Positions 1-8,080 of a stretch of 64,000 bases of DNA are shown piece by piece. Within the stretch, counting starts at the first letter, position 1. Each line of letters starts with the position of its first letter. Both the position numbers and the translations under genes were made by a program. The DNA is from Oleomonas cavernae (GTDB taxonomy: Bacteria > Pseudomonadota > Alphaproteobacteria > Zavarziniales > Zavarziniaceae). The stretch covers positions 1,516,001 through 1,580,000 of the forward strand of contig NZ_QYUK01000011.1 of assembly GCF_003590945.1 (NCBI RefSeq), read 5' to 3'. Under the pieces are notes generated by a model that was given only the letters and a program-made list of their open reading frames with translations, did not search any database and was not told where the DNA came from.

Positions 1-161
1 ACCGTCGGCCGCGGCGACCCGTGGGTCAGGATCGCCTCGGTCACCGCGAAGCCGGCATTCTCCATCAAGACCATGCCGGGAATGCCGCCCTCGATCGTCA
101 GCCGGTCGGCCTGCGCCATTTGCGCGACCGTCAGCAGGTCGAGCGGCAGGGCAGGCCTCAT
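1..161 (-). CDS. NAD(P)H-hydrate epimerase (YjeF_N domain), N-terminal fragment
   Basis: Only the first 53 codons are present; the gene continues past the left edge. The product begins MRPALPLDLLTVAQMAQADR and goes on to GIPGMVLMENAG, the opening of the YjeF_N fold that epimerises damaged NADHX/NADPHX. Full-length homologues are often fused to the ADP-dependent dehydratase, which cannot be judged here. The ATG at 161 overlaps the TGA of the upstream phosphatase gene by four bases (ATGA), so translational coupling is likely. The repair role is inferred from the family. Confidence 0.75.
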   Translation of the reverse strand, partial: MRPALPLDLLTVAQMAQADRLTIEGGIPGMVLMENAGFAVTEAILTHGSPRPT

Positions 162-712
162 CCGATCAGGCTTTCGCGCTGGGCACCCAGCTCGACCAGG
201 CGGATCTCCCCCGCATCGAGGACGAAGCGGTTGATCGAGCAATGGTCGGGAATCGCCGGCATGATCCGGTCGTCGCCGATGGCGTGGCCGATCACCGCGT
301 TGATCACCACGAAATGGCTGACGATCACGGTCGGCCGGCGCAGGTCCCGCAGAAGATCGAGAATCCCCGCGCGCCAATCGGCCAGGTTGGCCGGCTGCGC
401 CGACCATTTGCCTGCCAGCACGCCCCGCAGCCACGCCCCACGTTCCTTGAGGTCCAGCCCGTCCGACGGCAGCTCGGCGACGCGCGGCTCGACCAGGGCC
501 GGCAAACCCCAGCGCGCCTCGACCGCCGCCGCGGTCTCGCGCGCCCGGCGCAGCGGGCTGGTCACCAGGGCCCGGCCGTCGACCGCGCCCAGGGCTTGCG
601 CCATGGCCTGGGCCTGGGCGACGCCCGCGGCACTCAGGGCCGGATCGCGATCGACATCCCAGCCGGCATTCTGCTCGCCGTGCCGGATCAGGACGAAGGG
701 AACCATACTCAT
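158..712 (-). CDS. Histidine phosphatase family protein
   Basis: A 184-residue protein of the phosphoglycerate mutase-like/SixA superfamily. The N-terminal FVLIRHGEQ carries the RHG motif whose histidine becomes phosphorylated, followed by an LSAAGVAQAQAMA helix and TSPLRRARETA, which places the phosphate-pocket arginine. A second histidine lies in VIVSHFVVI. I start it at the ATG at 712, behind GAGGGG five bases upstream; a second in-frame ATG lies at 706 and a GTG at 715. It sits 9 bp behind the CorA-like gene and overlaps the epimerase gene, so the three probably form one operon. The substrate is unknown. Confidence 0.8.
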   Translation of the reverse strand: MSMVPFVLIRHGEQNAGWDVDRDPALSAAGVAQAQAMAQALGAVDGRALVTSPLRRARETAAAVEARWGLPALVEPRVAELPSDGLDLKERGAWLRGVLAGKWSAQPANLADWRAGILDLLRDLRRPTVIVSHFVVINAVIGHAIGDDRIMPAIPDHCSINRFVLDAGEIRLVELGAQRESLIG

Positions 713-721
713 CACAACCCC

Positions 722-1735
722 TCAGAAGATGTTGAGCCGGCGCAGGCCCAGGAAGGCGACCAGGCCCACGACGCCCATGCCCAGCATGGTCCACCAGAAG
801 GCATGGACATCTTCGAGCCCCGGGAGGCCGGCGACATTCATCCCGAAGACACCGGTGACCAGGGTCATCGGCAGGAACACCGCGGTGAGCACCGACAGGA
901 TCAGCAGGTTGCGGTTGGCCTGTTCGGCCTGCTGCGCCGCCATCTCTTCATAGAGCAGCTTGGCCCGCTCCTGGGCCGACGCGAGATCGTCGACCACCGC
1001 GCCCAGTTGCTCGACCGCTTCCCGCAGGTCGACCCCATCCTCCTCGTCGAAGAAGGCCGGCGGCCGGGCGCAGACCTGGAAGGCCGCACGCCGGTTCAAG
1101 GCCAGGTGGCGGTGCAGCCGCACGGCAAAGCGGCGCACGGCGCCCAGGTCTTCCCGGGCGCTGCTGCTGCGGCCTTCGAGCAGCCGGTCCTCGATCTCGT
1201 CGAGCGAGACGATGAGTTCCACCACCGCCATTTCCACCGTTTCGGCCAGGTAGGCGAGCATGGTCGACACCAGATCGGCGGCGCCGCGCAAGGTCATGCC
1301 GCCGTGAATTTCCCGGCGCAGCCGGTCCATCGATCGCGACGGGTGCCGCCGGGCGCTGACCACCACCCGCTCGGCCCCGAAAATGCGCACCGTCGAGATC
1401 TCGGTCAGGTCCGGATCGATGTCGTACTGCATGTCGGTGAAGACGCCGAACAGGGTGCCGCGATGCTGTTCCAGGCGGGTGCGCACGTCGCTCGCCCCCA
1501 TTTCGGGCCGCAGATCCTCGGGGATGACCGCGGCCTGCGCCAGCCAGTCGCGCGCGCGGCGCACCGACAGGTCCAGATGCGCCCAGACGAAGCCGTCGTC
1601 GCTCCGCAGGGCGGCCTCGACCGCCGGCCAACCCAGCAGCCGCTGCCCCTTGCCGTCGACGAACTGGTAGGCGAAGACGATGCCGTCGCGCCGCTCCGGC
1701 AGTTCAACGAAGGGATTGCGGGCGAGCTCGACCAT
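722..1735 (-). CDS. CorA/ZntB-family divalent cation transporter
   Basis: A 337-residue inner-membrane channel or transporter of the CorA metal-ion family. It has a long soluble N-terminal funnel domain, then helical segments, then two transmembrane helices at the C terminus (LLILSVLTAVFLPMTLVTG and a final segment ending FLGLRRLNIF). The signature loop between them reads GMNVAGLP. That is closer to the GMNVGG loop of ZntB zinc/cadmium transporters than to CorA magnesium channels, so zinc or another divalent metal is as likely as magnesium. It is first in the leftward trio with the phosphatase and epimerase genes. Confidence 0.85.
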   Translation of the reverse strand: MVELARNPFVELPERRDGIVFAYQFVDGKGQRLLGWPAVEAALRSDDGFVWAHLDLSVRRARDWLAQAAVIPEDLRPEMGASDVRTRLEQHRGTLFGVFTDMQYDIDPDLTEISTVRIFGAERVVVSARRHPSRSMDRLRREIHGGMTLRGAADLVSTMLAYLAETVEMAVVELIVSLDEIEDRLLEGRSSSAREDLGAVRRFAVRLHRHLALNRRAAFQVCARPPAFFDEEDGVDLREAVEQLGAVVDDLASAQERAKLLYEEMAAQQAEQANRNLLILSVLTAVFLPMTLVTGVFGMNVAGLPGLEDVHAFWWTMLGMGVVGLVAFLGLRRLNIF

Positions 1736-1855
1736 GATGCGCGATACCCTCAGCCAACCAGGCGAGCCCGATCCGACATATTGCAGGCGCAGGAACGCCT
1801 CGCCCCGCCCGTTTCACTAGCACGGGCAGGCAGGTGGTTTCGAGGAGCATTGCTC

Positions 1856-2017
1856 ATGAACCGAATCATTCGCCGACGCCTGGGCGCCATGGTCGCCCTG
1901 GCCCTGCTGACGGCGACGCTCAGCGGCTGCGTCGTCTACGACGAGCGCCCCTACCATCGCTACGTCTACGAAGGCCCGCACTACTACGGTGGCGGCTACT
2001 GGGGCCACTATCGCTGA
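1856..2017 (+). CDS. Small predicted lipoprotein (53 aa)
   Basis: A 53-residue protein with a positively charged start (MNRIIRRRLG), a hydrophobic stretch and a lipobox ending LSGC at residue 25, so it should be a lipoprotein. The mature part is only about 29 residues and is rich in Tyr, His and Gly (YVYEGPHYYGGGYWGHYR). A GAGGAG ribosome site lies 8-9 bases before the ATG. It stands alone, divergent from the CorA-like gene. Small Tyr/Gly-rich lipoproteins of this kind are common and unassigned; I give no function. Confidence 0.6.
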   Translation: MNRIIRRRLGAMVALALLTATLSGCVVYDERPYHRYVYEGPHYYGGGYWGHYR

Positions 2018-2033
2018 CCGCGACGATGCCGCC

Positions 2034-2073
2034 GGCCAAGCCGATTTGACGGCCGGCCGGCGCGGGGTATGAT
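2034..2073 (+). promoter_or_regulatory. Promoter/operator of TA module 1, first copy of a 40-bp direct repeat
   Basis: TTGACG at 2046-2051 and TATGAT at 2068-2073 are separated by 16 bp, a good sigma-70-type promoter. The spacer begins with the 10-bp palindrome GCCGGCCGGC, a natural operator for an autoregulating antitoxin. The -10 box ends only 6 bases before the antitoxin ATG, so the transcript should be leaderless. The same 40 bp recur at 2710-2749 with one mismatch. Confidence 0.7.
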
Positions 2074-2079
2074 TGGCGC

Positions 2080-2304
2080 ATGGCCACGACCACCAAGCAT
2101 GAGATCGCGGATCTCCGGGCACAGATCGACGCGGCTGCGGCAGATGCCCAGCTCGACGCCTTCGTCGAGCGCAACCGCGACATGCTCGTGCAGTCGGTTC
2201 GCGCCGGCAGGAAGTTTCTTGCCCAGGGCAACTACCGGGTCGGAACGGCGGCCGAGCTCGTTACCGACCTCATCGGAAAGTCCCGTCGTCGCCCCAAAAC
2301 CTGA
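2080..2304 (+). CDS. Putative antitoxin of ParE/RelE-type module 1
   Basis: A 74-residue hydrophilic protein with an acidic N-terminal half and a basic tail (GKSRRRPKT). It shares a core with the antitoxin of module 2: FVERNRDMLVQSVRAGRKF here against FVRNHEALAASLREGGEAY there, followed in both by a YRxGTAAEL segment. I do not see a canonical ribbon-helix-helix ParD sequence, so antitoxin status rests on size, position 15 bp before a ParE-like toxin gene and the paired paralogue. The ATG at 2080 lies 7 bases after the -10 box and has no Shine-Dalgarno site, which fits leaderless initiation. Confidence 0.65.
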   Translation: MATTTKHEIADLRAQIDAAAADAQLDAFVERNRDMLVQSVRAGRKFLAQGNYRVGTAAELVTDLIGKSRRRPKT

Positions 2305-2319
2305 GCACAGTTCGGGTAT

Positions 2320-2628
2320 ATGGCCCAACGTCAGGTTACTTTGCTGCCTGAGGCCGAACTCGACCTCATCGACATAGAATGCCGCATCCGGGTCAATAAC
2401 GGTGAACGCGTCGCCGAGCGCAAACTGAACGAAATCGCCCGCCGGATCGACCTTGTGGCCTTTGCCCCTGGTGTCGGCCGGCAGCGCACAGACATCGACG
2501 GGGCAACCCTTTACTTCACTGTTGTCGATGCCTGGTACATCATCTACGAGGACGTCGAGGACAAGAACCTCATCCTGGTTCACCGGGTCGTTCGCACCGA
2601 CTACTACAACCAATACCTCGCTCCATAG
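2320..2628 (+). CDS. ParE/RelE-family toxin, module 1
   Basis: A 102-residue protein of the ParE/RelE fold. It opens with a beta strand and helix (QVTLLPEAELDLIDIE), has the I-x-L-x-x-x-P-x-x-GRxR-like turn (LVAFAPGVGRQRTDI), and ends with the paired strands YIIYEDVEDKNLILVHRVV and a short C-terminal helix. Family members poison DNA gyrase or cleave ribosome-bound mRNA; sequence alone does not choose between these. Catalytic residues in this fold vary. It lies 15 bp behind its antitoxin and is paralogous to the toxin of module 2. Confidence 0.8.
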   Translation: MAQRQVTLLPEAELDLIDIECRIRVNNGERVAERKLNEIARRIDLVAFAPGVGRQRTDIDGATLYFTVVDAWYIIYEDVEDKNLILVHRVVRTDYYNQYLAP

Positions 2629-2709
2629 CGCCGACGAATAGTATCTGGCCTCTTTTCGGGCGTCGGTGACTCGGGACGGGCCGAAGTCACCCGCGAGTGC
2701 GGGCACTCT

Positions 2710-2749
2710 GGCCAGGCCGATTTGACGGCCGGCCGGCGCGGGGTATGAT
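2710..2749 (+). promoter_or_regulatory. Promoter/operator of TA module 2, second copy of the 40-bp repeat
   Basis: This matches 2034-2073 at 39 of 40 positions. TTGACG lies at 2722-2727, the GCCGGCCGGC palindrome follows in a 16-bp spacer, and TATGAT lies at 2744-2749. Seven bases separate the -10 box from the ATG at 2757. Conservation of promoter plus palindrome, while the genes around it have diverged, suggests selection for a common regulator or a fairly recent duplication. Confidence 0.7.
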
Positions 2750-2756
2750 CACGCTC

Positions 2757-3029
2757 ATGACTACCGCCAAGCCGGACATCGCGAAAATTCGGGAAGCGCT
2801 CGACGTGATCGACGAGCTCGAGAGCGGCGTGCTCGATGATGGCCTGGGGCCGATGCCCGGCGCCGACGAGATTGATGCTTGGTTTGTCCGCAATCACGAG
2901 GCCCTTGCCGCCTCGCTCCGGGAAGGCGGCGAAGCTTACGCCCGCGGCGAGTATCGCCAGGGCACGGCTGCCGAATTGCGAGCATACTTCGTCGAAAAGT
3001 ACCGTCGCCGCCGCGCCACGAGCACCTAG
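2757..3029 (+). CDS. Putative antitoxin of ParE/RelE-type module 2
   Basis: A 90-residue hydrophilic protein paralogous to the module 1 antitoxin, with the shared core FVRNHEALAASLREGGEAYARGEYRQGTAAEL split across residues about 46-78 and a basic tail (KYRRRRATST). I start it at the ATG at 2757, just after the duplicated promoter; an upstream in-frame ATG at 2745 lies inside the -10 box and cannot be used by that transcript. The toxin gene follows 20 bp downstream. Function is inferred from gene order and the parallel with module 1. Confidence 0.65.
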   Translation: MTTAKPDIAKIREALDVIDELESGVLDDGLGPMPGADEIDAWFVRNHEALAASLREGGEAYARGEYRQGTAAELRAYFVEKYRRRRATST

Positions 3030-3049
3030 GGCACTATTCGAGGCAGCCG

Positions 3050-3352
3050 GTGCAGCGTCAGGTCGCCTATCTCTCGACCGCCGAGATCGATCTCGACGCG
3101 TTGGAGGATCGCCTTGTTCGGCGAGCCGGCTTGTTGGTCGCCGCCCGGTGGATCAATCGTATCCTTCAGCGAATCGACCTGATCGCGCTTCTGCCAAACA
3201 TGGGCCGCGTGCAAGGCACGATCGACGGCATCGAACTCCGCGCCTCGGTGGTGAAGCCGTGGGTCATCATCTACGAGTACCGCGAAGCGGAGGATCTCAT
3301 CGTCATTCGCCGGATCGTCGATACGCGGCGTGATCTCCAGAGCATCCTCTAG
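3050..3352 (+). CDS. ParE/RelE-family toxin, module 2
   Basis: A 100-residue ParE/RelE-like toxin that I start at a GTG (3050), because from there it aligns from the first residues with the module 1 toxin (QRQVAYLSTAEIDLDALED against QRQVTLLPEAELDLIDIE). The central RIDLIALLPNMGRVQ turn and the terminal strands WVIIYEYREAEDLIVIRRIVDTRRD are typical of the fold. A GAGG lies about 7 bases upstream of the GTG. In-frame sequence extends further upstream but would overlap the antitoxin gene. The cellular target is unknown. Confidence 0.78.
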   Translation: MQRQVAYLSTAEIDLDALEDRLVRRAGLLVAARWINRILQRIDLIALLPNMGRVQGTIDGIELRASVVKPWVIIYEYREAEDLIVIRRIVDTRRDLQSIL

Positions 3353-3505
3353 GCGCCAGACCTCGACGATCGGGCTCATCCAATTAAAACGCTGCCCCGA
3401 GGCGAAAGGCAGAGAATGCCCGCTGCGGTAACGTCGCGGCTCCGGTCGGCAGACAGCAGTCAAATTTAATCTATGGGGCAAGCAGCAGGTCGAAAAAGCG
3501 AGTTC

Positions 3506-3536
3506 CCCTTCGAAAGGGCAAACCATGTGGTATGCT
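3506..3536 (+). promoter_or_regulatory. Putative promoter/operator of TA module 3
   Basis: A TATGCT -10 box (3531-3536) lies 6 bases before the antitoxin ATG, the same spacing as in module 1. Upstream, CCCTT-CGA-AAGGG (3506-3518) forms an inverted repeat overlapping the expected -35 region, whose hexamer is weak. This is a different operator from modules 1 and 2. The 150 bp before it (3353-3505) holds no gene I can support. Confidence 0.5.
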
Positions 3537-3542
3537 GCGGAT

Positions 3543-3770
3543 ATGACCAGTCACGCCAAACAGCCGATCGCAAAAGGCACCGTCGAGGCCATCCTCGAAG
3601 ATACCGTCTCCGAGGAGGAGATGGATCGGCTTCTTGCCTCCCGGCATGACGAAATCGGCGCGATGCTCGAGGAGGCGCACCAGGATCGGGCACGGGGCGA
3701 TTTTGCGCCACTGGAGCCTCTGCAAGTGTTCCTGCGCGAGGCCCGCGAGCGCTTCAACGCCAAGCGATAA
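3543..3770 (+). CDS. Putative antitoxin of ParE-type module 3
   Basis: A 75-residue, strongly acidic protein from the ATG at 3543 (MTSHAKQPIAKGTVEAILED). An in-frame ATG at 3525 would add six residues but precedes the -10 box. The C-terminal half (LLASRHDEIGAMLEEAHQDR, then ARGDF) resembles the RNxxxLxxSxREGxxxxARG pattern of the two upstream antitoxins, so the three may be distant paralogues. It is followed after 18 bp by a clear ParE-like toxin gene, which supports the call. Confidence 0.65.
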   Translation: MTSHAKQPIAKGTVEAILEDTVSEEEMDRLLASRHDEIGAMLEEAHQDRARGDFAPLEPLQVFLREARERFNAKR

Positions 3771-3788
3771 TCAGCCTCTCGCGCAAAC

Positions 3789-4118
3789 ATGGTGCTGCCC
3801 CGCGTCATCCGTTCCGCGAGCGCTCGCCATGACCTCGACGCGATTTGGGACCGTCTCGCCGGGCAAGCTGGTCCCGAGATTGCCGACGCTGTTCTCGCAC
3901 GCATTTTCGAGACCATGTATCGGGCGGCCGATAACCCTTTTCTCTATCGGGAACGCCCTGAACATACAGGGCGACCTCGCCGCGTGAACGTCTTCCGATA
4001 TGCGATTTTCTTTGAGGCCCTGCCTGACGGTGACGGCATTTTCGTCTGGCGCGTGATCCACGGCTCCCGCGATCTACCCCGTTTCATTTTTCGGCCATCC
4101 GAAGACGACTCGGATTAA
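3789..4118 (+). CDS. ParE-family toxin, module 3
   Basis: A 109-residue toxin and the clearest ParE in the window. ARHDLDAIWDRLAGQAGPEI is the usual first two helices, PFLYRERPEHTGRPRRVNV carries the arginine-rich turn, and FVWRVIHGSRDLPRF is the classical terminal strand and helix (VxHGxRD). Homologues inhibit DNA gyrase or otherwise arrest growth when unbound by antitoxin. It ends about 65 bp before the tRNA-His gene, which lies on the opposite strand. Confidence 0.85.
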   Translation: MVLPRVIRSASARHDLDAIWDRLAGQAGPEIADAVLARIFETMYRAADNPFLYRERPEHTGRPRRVNVFRYAIFFEALPDGDGIFVWRVIHGSRDLPRFIFRPSEDDSD

Positions 4119-4183
4119 CGCCCATCCGAGAACAGGGATGAACGCCGCATATTGCGGGCATTTCGCTAAATCACTGAAATCCA

Positions 4184-4260
4184 TGGGGCGAGCGACGGGG
4201 ATCGAACCCGCGACCTCCAGAGCCACAATCTGGCGCTCTAACCAACTGAGCTACGCCCGC
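4184..4260 (-). tRNA. tRNA-His (GTG anticodon)
   Basis: Read leftward, the sequence folds into a standard cloverleaf. The acceptor GCGGGCG pairs with CGCTCGC with one G-T wobble. The D arm contains GCTCAGTTGGTTAGAGC. The anticodon arm is CCAGA-TTGTGGC-TCTGG with anticodon GTG, and the T arm has the TTCGATC loop. A G at 4261 supplies the extra 5' base (G-1) typical of tRNA-His, opposite C73. The terminal CCA (4184-4186) is encoded. Confidence 0.95.
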
Positions 4261-4299
4261 CACAGAGGCCGATGCGTATACGCCGCCCGTCCCGCCCCG

Positions 4300-5469
4300 T
4301 CAAGCCGCAGCCTTGAGGCCGATGCGCAGACGCTCGATGGCCGCGTCGAGCACGCTGTCGCGCTTGCAGAAGCAGAAGCGGATCAGGTGGCGGGGCGGGT
4401 CGGCATCGGCGTAGAAGGCGCTGACCGGCACCGCGGCGACACCGATCGTGGCGGTCAGCCACTTGCAATACTCGGCATCGTCGAGCGCCGGCCCCACGCC
4501 GGTGATATCGACCGTGACGAAATAGCTGCCTTCCACAGGCAGGGTTCGATAGCCCACCGCCTGGAGGCCCTCGGCCAGGCGGTCGCGCTTGGCGGCCAGG
4601 CTCTGCCCGAGCCCCTCGAAATAACCGTCGTCCTTGTTCAAGCCCGCCGCCACCGCCAATTGCAGGTTGGGCGGGGTGGTGAAGGTCAGGAACTGGTGGG
4701 CCTTGCCGATCACCCCGATGAGGCTGGCCGGGCCGGACAGATAGCCAACCTTCCAGCCGGTGAAGGAAAAGGTCTTGCCGGCCGAGCCGATGCGCACCGT
4801 CCGCTCGCGCATGCCCGGCAGCGTCGCGATGGCGAGGTGGCGGTGGCCGTCGAACACCAGGTGCTCGTAGACCTCGTCGCACAGGACATAGGCGTCGTGC
4901 GCCCGGGCGAGGCCGGCGATCCGCTCCAGTTCGGCGCCGGTGAACACCTTGGCCGTGGGATTCATCGGGGTGTTGAACAGCACCAGCTTGGTGCGCGGGC
5001 CGAAGGCCGCCTCCAGCGCGCCGGGCGGGATCGACCAGTCGGGCGGCGACAGGCGCACGAACTTCGGGATGGCACCCGCCTGACGGATGATCGGCACATA
5101 GCTGTCATAGAGCGGTTCGAACAGCACCACCTCGTCGCCCGGCGCCAGCAGGGCGAAAAGGGCCGCGGCCAGCGCCTCGGTCGCGCCCGAGGTCACCAGC
5201 GTCTCGGTCCGCCAGTCGTAGTCGAGGCCGTAGAAGCGCCGGTCGTGATCGGCCACCGCCTGGCGCAGCGCCGGCACCCCCATCATCGGCGGGTACTGGT
5301 TGGGACCGTCGGCCACGGCCCCGGCGGCGATCGCACGCAGATCCGCCGGCCCGTCCTCGTCGGGGAAGCCCTGGCCCAGGTTGATCGCATCGTGCTCGAC
5401 CGCCAGGGCGGACATCACGGTGAAGATGGTCGTCCCCAGGGACGCGAAATGAGGGTTGAGCGCTTTCAT
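4300..5469 (-). CDS. PLP-dependent aminotransferase (YbdL/kynurenine aminotransferase-like)
   Basis: A 389-residue class I/II aminotransferase. The N terminus (LGTTIFTVMSALA, INLGQGFPDEDGP, NQYPPMMGVPALRQA) closely follows the methionine/kynurenine aminotransferase group that includes E. coli YbdL. The Schiff-base lysine lies in SAGKTFSFTGWKVGY and a substrate-binding arginine is likely in the C-terminal IRFCFCKR. It should transfer amino groups from methionine, glutamine or aromatic amino acids to 2-oxoacids. I start it at the ATG at 5469; an in-frame GTG at 5505 would add 12 residues with no family match. Confidence 0.87.
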   Translation of the reverse strand: MKALNPHFASLGTTIFTVMSALAVEHDAINLGQGFPDEDGPADLRAIAAGAVADGPNQYPPMMGVPALRQAVADHDRRFYGLDYDWRTETLVTSGATEALAAALFALLAPGDEVVLFEPLYDSYVPIIRQAGAIPKFVRLSPPDWSIPPGALEAAFGPRTKLVLFNTPMNPTAKVFTGAELERIAGLARAHDAYVLCDEVYEHLVFDGHRHLAIATLPGMRERTVRIGSAGKTFSFTGWKVGYLSGPASLIGVIGKAHQFLTFTTPPNLQLAVAAGLNKDDGYFEGLGQSLAAKRDRLAEGLQAVGYRTLPVEGSYFVTVDITGVGPALDDAEYCKWLTATIGVAAVPVSAFYADADPPRHLIRFCFCKRDSVLDAAIERLRIGLKAAA

Positions 5470-5647
5470 GGCCGGATCATAGCGTCGCGGCAAATCGCCT
5501 TCCACGGGGTCTTATGCCCGAATGCTCGCGCACAAGGCCCCCAAATTGCACAAAATTTAGCCAGTCCGCCCACAATTTAGACAGCGCGGGTCTGGGACCT
5601 GCCCGTTCTGCTCTGAGGCGTACTCGAAATCGATGACCACCTCCCGT

Positions 5648-5663
5648 TGGCACGCCCCGTGCA
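5648..5663 (+). promoter_or_regulatory. Sigma-54 promoter of glnB-glnA
   Basis: TGGCACG-CCCC-GTGCA has the invariant GG (5649-5650) and GC (5661-5662) separated by exactly 10 bases, differing from the consensus TGGCACG-N4-TTGC at one position. It lies 56 bp before glnB, as expected for nitrogen control by NtrC and RpoN. Upstream, two AT-rich segments containing CACAAAATTTAG and CACAATTTAG (about 5560-5580) could include activator sites, but I cannot identify a clear NtrC dyad. Confidence 0.8.
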
Positions 5664-5668
5664 TATGA

Positions 5669-6058
<390 letters not shown>

Positions 6059-6109
6059 TTTCCAACCACCCAAGTTTCTTGAACCAACCACCAACCGGGA
6101 TCTGAGACC

Positions 6110-7519
6110 ATGTCAGACGCCAAGACCGTCCTACAGCTTATCAAGGACAAGGGGATCAAGTACGTCTCCCTGCGCTTCACCGACTTCAAGGGCAAGTGGC
6201 AGCACCTGGCCATGGACGAGAGCGTGGTCGACGAGGACCTGTTCACCGACGGCACCATGTTCGACGGCTCGTCGATCGCCGGCTGGAAGCCGATCAACGA
6301 GTCGGACATGATCCTGATGCCGGATCCGGCGACCGCGGTCATCGACCCCTTCTGTGCCCAGCCCACGCTGGTGATCTTCTGCGACATTCTCGAGCCTGCG
6401 ACCGGTGAAGGTTACAGCCGCGATCCGCGTTCGGTCGCCAAGCGCGCCGAGGCCTATGTCAGCTACACCGGCCTGGGCGACACCGTCTACATCGGCCCCG
6501 AGGCCGAGTTCTTCGTGTTCGACGATGTCAAGTGGAAGGTCGCGATGAACAAGGTCTCGTACGAGATCGACGACATCGAAGGCCCCTACAACACCGACAA
6601 GTCCTTCGAGGGCGGCAACCTCGGCTACCGTCCCGCGGTCAAGGGCGGTTACTTCCCGGTGCCGCCGGTCGACACCCTGAACGACATGCGCGGCGAGATG
6701 CTGTCGGTCATGGGCGAGATGGGCCTGCCGATCGAGAAGCACCACCACGAAGTGGCCGCTTCGCAGCACGAGCTGGGCATCAAGTTCACCACCCTGGTGC
6801 GCGCCGCCGACTTCATCCAGATCTACAAGTTCGTGGTCCAGAACGTCGCCTATCAGTACGGCAAGACCGCGACCTTCATGCCCAAGCCGATCAAGGGCGA
6901 CAACGGTTCGGGCATGCACGTCCACCAGTCGATCTGGAAGGGCGGCAACTCGACCTTCGCCGGCGACAAGTATGCCGGCCTGTCGGACACCTGCCTGTAC
7001 TACATCGGCGGCATCATCAAGCACGCGAAGGCAATCAACGCCTTCACGAACCCGACCACCAACAGCTACAAGCGCCTGATTCCGGGCTTCGAGGCCCCCG
7101 TGCTGCTGGCCTACTCGGCCCGCAACCGTTCGGCCTCGTGCCGTATCCCCTACGGCACCAGCCCGAAGGCCAAGCGCGTCGAAGTGCGCTTCCCCGATCC
7201 GCTGGCGAACCCCTACCTGGCGTTCTCGGCCATGCTGATGGCCGGCATCGACGGCATCCAGAACAAGATCCATCCCGGCGAGCCGATGGACAAGGATCTG
7301 TACCACCTGCCGCCGGAAGAACTGGCCCAGGTCCCGACCGTCTGCGGCTCCCTGCGCGAAGCGCTGGAAGCCCTGGACAAGGGCCGCTCGTTCCTGACCA
7401 AGGGCGGCGTGTTCACCGACGACCTGATCGACGCCTACATCGCCCTGAAGTGGGAAGAGGTCTACAACTACGAACACACGCCGCACCCGGTCGAGTTCGA
7501 CATGTACTACACCGCCTGA
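6110..7519 (+). CDS. glnA: Type I glutamine synthetase
   Basis: A 469-residue GSI-beta enzyme that joins ammonia to glutamate at the cost of ATP. The beta-grasp start ([17 protein letters not shown]), [11 protein letters not shown], the ATP/metal region [10 protein letters not shown] and the glutamate-binding NRSASCRIP segment are all present. The adenylylation tyrosine is Tyr398 in [10 protein letters not shown], so activity should be controlled by GlnE and PII. It is the second gene of the glnB operon and is followed by a terminator hairpin. Confidence 0.98.
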   Translation: MSDAKTVLQLIKDKGIKYVSLRFTDFKGKWQHLAMDESVVDEDLFTDGTMFDGSSIAGWKPINESDMILMPDPATAVIDPFCAQPTLVIFCDILEPATGEGYSRDPRSVAKRAEAYVSYTGLGDTVYIGPEAEFFVFDDVKWKVAMNKVSYEIDDIEGPYNTDKSFEGGNLGYRPAVKGGYFPVPPVDTLNDMRGEMLSVMGEMGLPIEKHHHEVAASQHELGIKFTTLVRAADFIQIYKFVVQNVAYQYGKTATFMPKPIKGDNGSGMHVHQSIWKGGNSTFAGDKYAGLSDTCLYYIGGIIKHAKAINAFTNPTTNSYKRLIPGFEAPVLLAYSARNRSASCRIPYGTSPKAKRVEVRFPDPLANPYLAFSAMLMAGIDGIQNKIHPGEPMDKDLYHLPPEELAQVPTVCGSLREALEALDKGRSFLTKGGVFTDDLIDAYIALKWEEVYNYEHTPHPVEFDMYYTA

Positions 7520-7545
7520 TCCTGCGTATCGGATCCGACGATGGG

Positions 7546-7571
7546 GGGCCGGCGGCGACGCCGGCCCTTTT
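7546..7571 (+). terminator. Rho-independent terminator of glnBA
   Basis: GGGCCGGC (7546-7553) and GCCGGCCC (7560-7567) form a perfect 8-bp stem with a 6-base loop, followed by TTTT. Confidence 0.8.
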
Positions 7572-7690
7572 GCTTTGCCCGCGGCATCGGCTGGCCGTCC
7601 TGTTTGAGCGTGCGCTTGACGTGAATCAATGTGGCGGCCGTAAAGCGATGGCTTCTGGTGACAGTTCCCCCTGCCAGCGGATGCGGGCTC

Positions 7691-8080
7691 ATGATTTCGA
7701 CGCGGCGAGCGTTTCAACGGGTAAGGGCGTTGCTGGCCGTTCTGGTCGCAATGGCGCTGCTCGTTGCGCCCGTGGCCGCCGTCCACGCGAGGCCTTGCCT
7801 CGAACGGACCAGCGACCAACATGCCGTCAGCGCGGAAGGCTTGCAGCCCGAAGTGGCGAGCAGCCGCGATGCCGCCCAAGGCGACTTTCACACCAACGGC
7901 CACCAGGCCTGTTGCAGTAACGCCTGCGGTGTTTCCGCCCCGGCGACCGGTGATGCGAGCGCGATCGACGTCGTGCTCGCCGGTGTCGGCCAGCATTTTG
8001 CCCGGTACGACCAAGTCGCCCGCGGCCTGGCGATTCCGCCCACACTCGCCCCCCTCGAACCCTGGCCTGATCCGGCCTGA
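7691..8080 (+). CDS. Hypothetical secreted protein at the start of the metal island
   Basis: A 129-residue protein of unknown family. From the ATG at 7691 it has a basic start, a long hydrophobic segment (ALLAVLVAMALLVAPVAAVHA) that looks like a signal peptide, and a mature part with a His/Cys cluster, HTNGHQACCSNACG. Sulfur and imidazole ligands of that kind suggest metal binding, in keeping with the copper genes downstream. It ends in a Pro-rich tail (PPTLAPLEPWPDPA). An in-frame ATG at 7631 would put 20 residues before the signal sequence. The function is inference only. Confidence 0.5.
   Translation: MISTRRAFQRVRALLAVLVAMALLVAPVAAVHARPCLERTSDQHAVSAEGLQPEVASSRDAAQGDFHTNGHQACCSNACGVSAPATGDASAIDVVLAGVGQHFARYDQVARGLAIPPTLAPLEPWPDPA

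Noticed and set aside
242..1855. Long rightward open frame (hundreds of codons) through the phosphatase and CorA-like genes
   Set aside because: It is the complement of real genes with conserved motifs; its product is a low-complexity Arg/Gly/Pro/His mix. Only its last 53 codons (from 1856) are a real gene.
2604..2897. Leftward open frames antisense to TA module 2
   Set aside because: They contain the reverse complement of the duplicated promoter and give near-identical tracts only because of the 40-bp repeat.
2034..4260. Genomic island integrated at tRNA-His
   Set aside because: The TA cluster ends near the tRNA, but I see no integrase, no duplicated tRNA 3' end and no sharp composition change on the left side.
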